Positions 1-4,424 of a stretch of DNA of 5,612 bases are shown here, piece by piece (position 1 is the first letter of the stretch; the number at the start of each line of letters is the position of its first letter). A program made the translations under genes and the position numbers. Source of the DNA: Olsenella sp. (lineage in GTDB: Bacteria; Actinomycetota; Coriobacteriia; Coriobacteriales; Atopobiaceae). Under the pieces are notes generated by a model. It was not told where the DNA came from. It did no database searches and saw nothing but the letters and a program-made list of their open reading frames with translations. The stretch is taken from positions 1-5,612 of the forward strand of contig SUUD01000145.1 in the NCBI GenBank assembly GCA_015062715.1, read 5' to 3'.

Positions 1-308
1 TACTGCTCAAAGCCGCCGTAGGGCGTCATGCGCACCTCGAGCGGCGCGTCCCGTGCCAGCTGGGCCAGCGCCGCGACCGACTCGTTGTCCTCCCACACGA
101 CCTCGACAGGCTCGCCATCGATCGTGAGGGTCAGTGCTATGAGCTGCGCTTCGTTCATGGTTTCCTCGCTTGTGTCCAAGATCTGTTCCTGTTGGGCGGG
201 CGGTGCCGGCTCGGGCTCGTCTGCGGGCTGGGCGGGCGCCGCGCAGCCCGTCGCGAGCAGGGCTGCCGCGAGAAGCGCAATGACCGCTCCCGTCCCTCTC
301 CCGTGCAT
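1..308 (-). CDS. Cyclophilin-like-fold lipoprotein, N-terminal part (gene runs off the left edge)
   Basis: The first 102 codons are visible. Residues 1-22 form a lipoprotein signal: a short basic start, a hydrophobic stretch (AVIALLAAALLA) and the lipobox LATGC with Cys22. A Pro/Glu/Gln-rich linker follows (about 24-50). From residue 57 the sequence fits the bacterial cyclophilin-like-fold family (PF18050 type): strand IALTLTIDGEPVEVVWEDN, a helix, then PLEVRMTPYGGFEQ, where the DN and YGGFEQ signatures are typical. The rest of the domain lies outside the window. The family is small (about 110-120 residues for the domain) and its biochemical role is poorly defined; prolyl isomerase activity should not be assumed. 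The ATG at 308 is preceded by an AGAGGGGG ribosome binding site (spacing 4), and only this start gives the signal peptide. The product should be anchored on the outer face of the membrane. The gene is divergent from the small gene at 465. Confidence 0.8.
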   Translation of the reverse strand, partial: MHGRGTGAVIALLAAALLATGCAAPAQPADEPEPAPPAQQEQILDTSEETMNEAQLIALTLTIDGEPVEVVWEDNESVAALAQLARDAPLEVRMTPYGGFEQ

Positions 309-328
309 GACGCCCCCTCTCTTGTCCG

Positions 329-392
329 TGGCACAACCTTACCCGGTACCAGTGTGCCATATGGCACAAACTTACCCGGTACCAGTGTGCCA
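329..392. repeat. Two tandem 31-bp palindromic repeats in a divergent intergenic region
   Basis: Copies lie at 329-359 and 362-392 (33-bp period) and differ at one position (C at 337, A at 370). Each begins TGGCACA and ends TGTGCCA, so each copy can fold on itself with a 7-bp stem; each also contains TTACCCGGTACCAG with the palindrome GGTACC. The junction of the two copies makes a perfect 16-bp palindrome, TGTGCCATATGGCACA, at 353-368. The region separates two divergent genes (starts at 308 and 465). It could be an operator pair for one or both genes, or a dispersed palindromic intergenic repeat. No spacer/repeat structure of a CRISPR is present. Confidence 0.85.
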
Positions 393-464
393 CGCAGCCT
401 CAAATTGTTGTCCGGTGACCCTGCTACGCTCTTCTCGCCCATTGAAAACGGAATAGGGAGGCAT

Positions 465-704
465 ATGCCAGTAAAGGTAGCCGTCAAGCGCCCGACAGTG
501 AAGATCCCCGTCAAGCACGCCGTCTACGACCTGTCCGAACCCCTCTGCGGGTACGGCACGGTCATCGTGATGTTCAGGCGCGGAATGAACTGGATCTATG
601 CGGTCGAGGGCATCCGCGTCACCAAGCCGCTGGGCAACCACCCCGAGTGCGACGACCCCGACGAGACCATGCGCCAGCTGGGCTACTGGGTCCGCGAGAA
701 GTAG
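465..704 (+). CDS. Small hypothetical protein, 79 aa
   Basis: I do not recognise a family. The start ATG at 465 is preceded by GGGAGG (spacing 3); the open frame continues upstream, but only through the repeats and the start region of the divergent gene, so those codons are not counted. The N-terminus is basic and valine-rich (MPVKVAVKRPTVKIPVKHAVYDLSE). The middle looks like a beta-strand pair (GTVIVMFRRGMNWIYAVEGIRV), and the C-terminus is acidic then aromatic (NHPECDDPDETMRQLGYWVREK). There is no signal peptide or membrane segment, so it is probably cytosolic. Two cysteines (C28 and C62) are not in a recognisable metal-binding pattern. A possible extended -10 (TGCTACGCT, 422-430) lies upstream with only a weak -35. 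It is followed by a separate promoter for the next gene, so it is probably monocistronic. Codon use resembles that of its neighbours. Confidence 0.7.
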   Translation: MPVKVAVKRPTVKIPVKHAVYDLSEPLCGYGTVIVMFRRGMNWIYAVEGIRVTKPLGNHPECDDPDETMRQLGYWVREK

Positions 705-722
705 CGGCAGGGTCGCGTGCCG

Positions 723-762
723 GTGTGTCGTTCCTCCGGCCCCCGACACACGTCGCTATAAT
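723..762 (+). promoter_or_regulatory. Promoter with perfect TATAAT and adjoining inverted repeat (possible operator)
   Basis: A consensus -10 TATAAT lies at 757-762, 33 bp before the dipeptidase start codon. The -35 region (about 734-739) has no good match to TTGACA. Instead it sits in the 13-nt loop of a perfect 8-bp inverted repeat, GTGTGTCG (723-730) and CGACACAC (744-751). A strong -10 with a poor -35 overlapped by dyad symmetry fits a regulated promoter, either activator-dependent or repressed. The hairpin lacks a following T-run, so it is a poor candidate for a terminator of the gene ending at 704. Confidence 0.6.
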
Positions 763-795
763 GGCGGCAGTTCGCTTTGCACGAGGAGGTTTGCC

Positions 796-1587
796 ATGGA
801 AGACATCACGAGGCGCGGGTTCCTGTCCGCGGCGGGCGGCGCGATCGCCGCGACGCTGCTTTCGGCCTGCGGCAAGAAGGACGAGCAGCCCGCGGCCGAG
901 GAGGCCGTCGAGGAGCAGCCCGCTGCCGAGGAGACCGCCGAGGAGCAGGCCGCGGCTGACGCCTCCGGCTTCGTGCTCCTGTCCGACGCCGTACCCGACG
1001 CCATCCAGGAGATCCGCTACTTCTCGACCTACAACTTCGTGGGCGAGCGCATCGACGGCTACGAGCAGCCCATCGCCCTCATCACCCGCGAGGCCGGCGA
1101 GGCCCTGCAAAAGGCGTCCGAGCTCGCCATCGCCAAGGGCTACCGCCTCAAGGTCTTTGACGCCTACCGCCCGCAGTGCGCGGTCGACCACTTCGCCCGC
1201 TGGGCCGAGGACCTCGACGACACCCGCATGAAGCCCTACTTCTACCCCGAGCTCGACAAGTCGGTCCTGTTCGACCAGGGCTACATCGACTACAAGAGCG
1301 GCCACACCCGCGGCAGCACCGTCGACATCACCCTGTTCGACATGACCACCGAGCGCGAGGTCGACTGCGGCGGCACGTTCGACTACTTTGGCGAGCTCAG
1401 CCACCCCGACTACACCGGCATCACCGACGAGCAGTACGCCATGCGCATGACGCTGCGCGACATCATGGTCGAGGCGGGCTACCTGCCGCTCGAGACCGAG
1501 TGGTGGCACTTCCGCCTCGAGGACGAGCCCTACCCCGACACGTACTTCACCTTCCCGGTGAACGAGGCGTCGGTGGCCGGCAACTAG
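796..1587 (+). CDS. VanX/DdpX-like D-alanyl-D-alanine dipeptidase (peptidase M15), predicted Tat lipoprotein
   Basis: This 263-aa protein belongs to the zinc D-Ala-D-Ala dipeptidase group of peptidase family M15 (PF01427), which splits D-Ala-D-Ala. The N-terminus TRRGFLSAAGG has a twin-arginine motif (R6-R7), then a hydrophobic stretch and the lipobox LSAC (Cys25), so a folded lipoprotein outside the cell is predicted. An acidic linker (about 29-55) carries a tandem repeat. The catalytic domain spans about 58-255: FDAYRP with the conserved Arg124, SGHTRGSTVD supplying zinc ligands His170 and Asp177, and EWWHF supplying catalytic Glu235 and zinc ligand His238. All key residues are intact. The start at 796 has GAGGAGG with 6-nt spacing and alone gives the export signal. 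The hydrolase gene follows after 34 nt. With no vanH/vanA partner in view, a role in peptidoglycan turnover or release of D-Ala is more likely than glycopeptide resistance; this is inference. Confidence 0.9.
   Translation: MEDITRRGFLSAAGGAIAATLLSACGKKDEQPAAEEAVEEQPAAEETAEEQAAADASGFVLLSDAVPDAIQEIRYFSTYNFVGERIDGYEQPIALITREAGEALQKASELAIAKGYRLKVFDAYRPQCAVDHFARWAEDLDDTRMKPYFYPELDKSVLFDQGYIDYKSGHTRGSTVDITLFDMTTEREVDCGGTFDYFGELSHPDYTGITDEQYAMRMTLRDIMVEAGYLPLETEWWHFRLEDEPYPDTYFTFPVNEASVAGN
886..945 (+). repeat. 30-bp tandem duplication in the dipeptidase linker
   Basis: Two adjacent 30-bp units encode QPAAEEAVEE and QPAAEETAEE (residues 31-50 of the dipeptidase), matching at 27 of 30 bases, and a partial third unit (EEQAAA) follows. 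The repeat lies in the acidic tether between the lipid-anchored cysteine and the enzyme domain. Unit gain or loss would change tether length without shifting frame. Confidence 0.8.
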
Positions 1588-1621
1588 CGCACGGAGCACG
1601 GAACTAGGGAGCGGAGAAGCG

Positions 1622-2254
1622 ATGGACATCGGCAACGTCTCGATCAACACGCACAGCAGCATCCGCATAGAGGGCAGCGTGGTCCTTCGCTTCGACCCCT
1701 TCCAGCTCGAGGGCGCCCCGCACGATGCGGACGTCATCCTGGTCACCCACGAGCACTTCGACCACTTCTCGCCCGACGACATCCGTGCCGTGGCCAAGCC
1801 CGAGACCGACTACGTCGTGCCGCGCGGCATGGAGGACCAGGTCCTGGCGCTGGGCGTCCCGGGCGAACACGTGCTTGCCCTGACCCCGGGCGAGACCTGC
1901 GACGTGCGCGGCGTCCGCGTGCGCGCCGTGCCCGCCTACAACCTGAACAAGCGCTTCCATCCGCGCGACAACGGCTGGGTGGGCTATGTGGCCACCCTCG
2001 ACGGCGTGCGCTACTACGTGGCAGGCGACACCGACGACCTGCCCGAGAACCACGACTTGGGCTGTGACGTCGCGCTCGTGCCCGTGGGCGGCACCTACAC
2101 CATGACGGCAGCCGAAGCGGCCGCCTTCGTCAACGCGCTGCAGCCCCGGGTCGCCGTGCCCACGCACTACGGCGAGGTCGCGGGCGGTCCGGGTGATGGC
2201 GCCGCGTTCGCCGCGCTGCTCGACCCGGACATCGCCTGCAAGCTGCTCGTCTAG
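1622..2254 (+). CDS. Metallo-beta-lactamase-fold metal-dependent hydrolase (UPF0173/Lactamase_B_3-like)
   Basis: This 210-aa protein, without signal peptide, is probably cytosolic. Metal-binding motifs are in the expected order: THEHFDHF (His43, His45, Asp47, His48), a later His113 in RFHPRDNGWVGY, AGDTDD with Asp136, and VPTHYG with His182. The opening NTHSSIRIEG with FDPF is typical of the small single-domain group related to YtkL/UPF0173 (PF13483), whose physiological substrates are mostly unknown; calling it a beta-lactamase would be wrong. The length is normal for the group. The ATG at 1622 follows a GGAGCGGAG purine stretch, and no better start exists. Only 34 nt separate it from the dipeptidase stop with no terminator visible, so the two are probably cotranscribed. 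Its stop codon overlaps the stop of the convergent gene. Confidence 0.85.
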   Translation: MDIGNVSINTHSSIRIEGSVVLRFDPFQLEGAPHDADVILVTHEHFDHFSPDDIRAVAKPETDYVVPRGMEDQVLALGVPGEHVLALTPGETCDVRGVRVRAVPAYNLNKRFHPRDNGWVGYVATLDGVRYYVAGDTDDLPENHDLGCDVALVPVGGTYTMTAAEAAAFVNALQPRVAVPTHYGEVAGGPGDGAAFAALLDPDIACKLLV

Positions 2255-2688
2255 CCCTCCTGCGTCCCCTCGTGGGGGCCCGCGCCGTCCGGGTCGACGA
2301 AGTCGAAGCTCCGAAGGCTCGCCTCGATGGTGTCGGGGTCGCTCAGGAGGCTGCCGTTCTCGACGTACTCGCGCACGTCGTCGACAATGTGCTCCGACGT
2401 GCGCTGCCCCATGAACATCATCTTGGCGATGATCATGCCATAGATGATGCTCGACACCACGTCATCGCGACGCTGGAGCTCCTCGACCGGGACGGTTCCC
2501 CCGCCCCGCTCCCACGACTGGTCGATCTGCTCGCGCAGCTGCTGTTGCAGCTCCGCGACCCGCATCACCGCACGCCGGTAGTCGAGGAAGCGCTCGAACG
2601 CGCCAAGCTCGTGCGACAGGATCCAGTGCTCCACGTCCTCACGGCCCCATGCGTCTCCGTCGCGGCCGTTGTCTCTCTCATTGGCCAT
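2251..2688 (-). CDS. Hypothetical protein, 145 aa, acidic/helical
   Basis: I do not recognise a family. The start ATG at 2688 is preceded, 5 nt away, by a run of nine G that can serve as the ribosome binding site; codons further upstream in frame cross an A+T-rich promoter region and are discounted. The protein is rich in charged residues. Residues about 36-60 (LDYRRAVMRVAELQQQLREQ) look like a helix with coiled-coil potential. Residues 77-94 (VVSSIIYGMIIAKMMFMG) are hydrophobic and methionine-rich, possibly amphipathic or a marginal membrane segment. The tail is acidic and Gly/Pro-rich. There is no signal peptide or recognisable catalytic motif. It is transcribed toward the hydrolase gene, and the two genes end in a shared CTAG. 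A divergent promoter region separates it from the lipoprotein gene at 2945. Confidence 0.7.
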   Translation of the reverse strand: MANERDNGRDGDAWGREDVEHWILSHELGAFERFLDYRRAVMRVAELQQQLREQIDQSWERGGGTVPVEELQRRDDVVSSIIYGMIIAKMMFMGQRTSEHIVDDVREYVENGSLLSDPDTIEASLRSFDFVDPDGAGPHEGTQEG

Positions 2689-2693
2689 GAGTA

Positions 2694-2702
2694 CCCCCCC
2701 CC
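2694..2702 (-). promoter_or_regulatory. Nine-G homopolymer acting as ribosome binding site
   Basis: On the minus strand the start codon at 2688 is preceded by nine consecutive G and then TACTC. No other Shine-Dalgarno-like sequence is close, so this tract must supply the pairing to 16S rRNA. Such tracts are prone to length change by slippage, which would alter the spacing or strength of the site. Confidence 0.5.
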
Positions 2703-2741
2703 GACTTCTGCATCCCTCTGGCATCACGGCAGTGGTTGCTG

Positions 2742-2771
2742 ATAGTAAACTACCCGTTTTAATCCAGTTCA
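2742..2771 (-). promoter_or_regulatory. Putative promoter of the 145-aa gene
   Basis: On the minus strand TGAACT (2771-2766) and TACTAT (2747-2742) are separated by 18 bp. Predicted initiation near 2735 would give a leader of about 47 nt ending at the start codon at 2688. The -35 match is modest. It abuts an inverted repeat shared with the divergent promoter. Confidence 0.45.
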
Positions 2772-2806
2772 GACGAGCAATTCGGATTTGGATTAGGGAG
2801 TTAATC
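2760..2806. promoter_or_regulatory. Operator-like inverted repeat between divergent promoters
   Basis: TAATCCA (2760-2766) and TGGATTA (2789-2795) form a perfect 7-bp inverted repeat with half-site centres 29 bp apart, close to three helical turns. A third partial site, TAATC (2802-2806), forms GATTA-N6-TAATC with the second half-site. The outer half-sites overlap the -35 elements of both predicted divergent promoters, so one DNA-binding protein could control both genes. No regulator is encoded in the window. Confidence 0.4.
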
Positions 2807-2816
2807 AAAGTATTAC
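2788..2816 (+). promoter_or_regulatory. Putative promoter of the first duplicated-domain lipoprotein gene
   Basis: TTGGAT (2788-2793) and TATTAC (2811-2816) are separated by exactly 17 bp in the A+T-rich intergenic stretch. Initiation near 2822 would give a leader of about 120 nt before the start codon at 2945. Confidence 0.5.
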
Positions 2817-2848
2817 CCAAATATGAGACCACAATAACTCTTGGCCTC

Positions 2849-2919
2849 GGTGACTCGACACCCCTCCGCACCACGTGCGGACGCCGTCGAGCAAATAGTG
2901 GAATGCGGCCGATCCGGCC
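2849..2919 (+). other. Foldable 5' leader, no known riboswitch recognised
   Basis: The predicted leader of the lipoprotein gene contains nested inverted repeats. CTCGAC (2854-2859) pairs with GTCGAG (2886-2891) around an inner hairpin CCGCAC/GTGCGG (2866-2871 with 2875-2880, 3-nt loop). A separate hairpin GGCCG/CGGCC follows (2907-2911 with 2915-2919). I recognise no riboswitch class, and the structure may be incidental to G+C-rich sequence. The rest of 2689-2944 holds only the promoters and operator listed separately. Confidence 0.3.
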
Positions 2920-2944
2920 CCATGGCTACGAAGGGACAAGCATC

Positions 2945-3430
2945 ATGAAGAAGCGCCTCATCGCCCTGCTCGCCTGCACCATGCTCGCGTGCCTTGCCCT
3001 GGCGGCCTGCGCCGCAAAGCCCGACCCCACGCCGTTCGTGGGCTCCTGGGAGCTCTGCGAGATGGAGTCCGACGGCGAGGTCACGTCGAGCGACGACCTC
3101 GAGCAGATCCGCAACCTGCTGGGCATCTTCGTCTACCTCGACCTCAACGAAGACGGCACCCTGGCGCTCGACGTCTTTGGCGAGATGCTCGACGGCACCT
3201 GGGAGCCCACCGGCGCGACTACGGCCGCCGGCACGTTCAATGGCCAGGACTGCGAGATCACGCTTGCCGACGGGCGGCTCACGCTTGCCCAGGAGGGGGC
3301 GTCGATGACCTTCGTGGCAATTGACCCGTCCGAGAGGATTGACAACGCCGCAGCGCTCGAGTCGCTTCAGGAGGGCATGGATGAGCTCGGCGTGGGTGAG
3401 ATCGCCGACGAGCTTGACGCCAGCGAGTAA
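2945..3430 (+). CDS. Lipoprotein with one lipocalin-like beta-rich domain, 161 aa
   Basis: The N-terminus MKKRLIALLACTMLACLALAAC is a lipoprotein signal with lipobox LAAC (Cys22), so the protein should be lipid-anchored outside the cell. Residues about 31-132 form one domain: FVGSWELCEM, a short helix, YLDLNEDGTLALDVFG, GTWEP, GTFNGQDCEI, and the closing FVAIDPSERID. Strands beginning with (G)xW and containing NEDGT turns resemble small lipocalin-like/META-like beta-barrel lipoproteins, but I cannot assign a ligand. The same domain occurs twice in the next gene. A tail (about 133-161, LESLQEGMDELGVGEIADELDASE) is acidic and probably helical, and is absent from the neighbour. Cys38 and Cys103 could form a disulphide. 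The ribosome binding site is weak (AAGGGA, about 10 nt from ATG), but this start gives the signal peptide. Confidence 0.75.
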   Translation: MKKRLIALLACTMLACLALAACAAKPDPTPFVGSWELCEMESDGEVTSSDDLEQIRNLLGIFVYLDLNEDGTLALDVFGEMLDGTWEPTGATTAAGTFNGQDCEITLADGRLTLAQEGASMTFVAIDPSERIDNAAALESLQEGMDELGVGEIADELDASE

Positions 3431-3434
3431 CGGG

Positions 3435-3487
3435 CTGGTACCACTCGCGCCATCGGACGTGGCACCGGTAGTCTGATTTGCGATAAT
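3435..3487 (+). promoter_or_regulatory. Putative extended -10 promoter with imperfect dyad before the two-domain lipoprotein gene
   Basis: GTGGCA (3459-3464) is followed after 17 bp by GATAAT (3482-3487), preceded by TG one base upstream (extended -10). An imperfect inverted repeat, GGTACCAC (3437-3444) with GTGGCACC (3459-3466), has one mismatch and overlaps the -35. It might be an operator or a weak terminator of the upstream gene; no T-run follows, so the operator reading is slightly favoured. Confidence 0.45.
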
Positions 3488-3536
3488 TTGGAATAGGTTA
3501 TCGCTCGCGCTTCACACGACCGGGAGGATCGAACGC

Positions 3537-4343
3537 ATGAGAAGGCAGCTGCTTGCCCCCATCGCCTGTGCCATGGCCGTCTGCCTGGCGCTCGTTGGCT
3601 GCGGTGAGTCGGCGCCCGCCGAGCCCGAGGCGACCGAGGAGGTCGTCGAGGAGGTCGCCGAGCCCGACGGCTCCGAGTACATCGGCACGTGGGAGCTCTA
3701 CGAGATGAAGGACGCGGACGAGGTCATCAGCCACGAGGACCTCATGGCCGCCAAGGACGCCGCGGGCACCTCCATCTACCTCGTCATCAACGAGGACGGC
3801 AGCGCCGAGCTCGACGTCTATGGCACGGTCATGTCGGGCACGTGGGAACCGGGCGACGACGGCTCGCTCAGCATGACCTTTAATGGCAAGACCGCGACCG
3901 TCAGCATGGTCGAGGAGGGCAAGCTCACGTTCTCAGATGAGTCCATTTCGCCGACCTTCGTGCAGATCGACCCTTCCGAGCGGCTCTCCAGCGACGGCGC
4001 GGCCGTCTCGCCGTTTGACCCGTCGTACGACGGCTCGGCGTTCGTTGGGACGTGGAACATCTACGATCTCACCTCGGGCGAGAGCAGCATGTCCCACGAT
4101 GGCATCCTCTCCCTCATGGAGGACGAGGGGTTCTACTACCGCCTCGTCATCAATGACGACGGCACGTGCGCCCTCGAGTCCTCCTATGGGGGCGAGGGAA
4201 CGGACGTCTGGGGCATGACCAGCGAGACGACCGCCCAGATCGGCACGGGCAGCGACGCCGTCGCGGTCAGCTTCGATGAGGAGGGCCTGCTCAGGCTCGA
4301 CCTCGCCGACGGCAGCTACCAGCGCTTCGAGCGCGCCGAGTAG
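3537..4343 (+). CDS. Lipoprotein with two tandem lipocalin-like domains, 268 aa
   Basis: The signal MRRQLLAPIACAMAVCLA ends in lipobox LVGC (Cys22), predicting an extracytoplasmic lipid-anchored protein. An acidic linker follows (about 27-46, TEEVVEEVAEPDGSE). Domain 1 (about 48-151) has YIGTWELYEM, YLVINEDGSAELDVYG, GTWEP, TFNGKTATVSM and FVQIDPSERL. Domain 2 (about 169-268) has FVGTWNIYDL, YRLVINDDGTCALE and LLRLDLADGSYQRFERAE. Domain 1 closely resembles the single domain of the upstream lipoprotein; domain 2 is more diverged and keeps the opening GTW and the NDDGT turn. This indicates gene duplication plus internal domain duplication. No catalytic motif is visible; ligand binding or an envelope role is inference. 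The start has GGGAGGA 8 nt upstream. It has its own putative promoter, so joint transcription with the upstream gene is uncertain. A hairpin follows the stop. Confidence 0.8.
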   Translation: MRRQLLAPIACAMAVCLALVGCGESAPAEPEATEEVVEEVAEPDGSEYIGTWELYEMKDADEVISHEDLMAAKDAAGTSIYLVINEDGSAELDVYGTVMSGTWEPGDDGSLSMTFNGKTATVSMVEEGKLTFSDESISPTFVQIDPSERLSSDGAAVSPFDPSYDGSAFVGTWNIYDLTSGESSMSHDGILSLMEDEGFYYRLVINDDGTCALESSYGGEGTDVWGMTSETTAQIGTGSDAVAVSFDEEGLLRLDLADGSYQRFERAE

Positions 4344-4376
4344 AATGGGCGCGGCTCCTGCGCAGTGATGTCATTT

Positions 4377-4403
4377 GCCCGGAGGCGCACCCCGTCTCCG
4401 GGC
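4377..4403 (+). terminator. Strong hairpin between lipoprotein and nitroreductase genes
   Basis: GCCCGGAG (4377-4384) pairs perfectly with CTCCGGGC (4396-4403), and three further inner pairs including one G-T give an 11-bp stem with a 5-nt loop. The sequence after it is CCTATTTG, a poor T-run. It lies 34 nt after the lipoprotein stop and 21 nt before the nitroreductase start, so it could terminate the first gene or act in the leader of the second. Confidence 0.5.
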
Positions 4404-4424
4404 CCTATTTGAAGGGATGGGACC

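Noticed and set aside
329..392. CRISPR array
   Set aside because: There are only two units, separated by 2 bp with no spacers, and no cas genes.
796..1587. Vancomycin-resistance cassette
   Set aside because: The neighbours are a metal-dependent hydrolase and lipoproteins, not vanH, vanA or vanRS, and the enzyme is predicted to be exported, unlike VanX.
619..1797. A 392-codon open frame antisense to the dipeptidase and the start of the hydrolase
   Set aside because: It is opposite a gene with intact catalytic motifs, has low-complexity Gly/Leu/Val/Arg composition and spans two real genes. It is a G+C-rich third-position artefact.
1604..2167. A 187-codon open frame antisense to the hydrolase
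   Set aside because: The His/Val/Gly-rich translation mirrors the metal-binding gene on the other strand and has no supporting features.
2669..2944. Upstream extension of the lipoprotein frame (and of the opposing 145-aa frame) through the A+T-rich region
   Set aside because: Composition changes to A+T-rich non-coding DNA, promoter sequences lie there, and the signal peptide begins at 2945.
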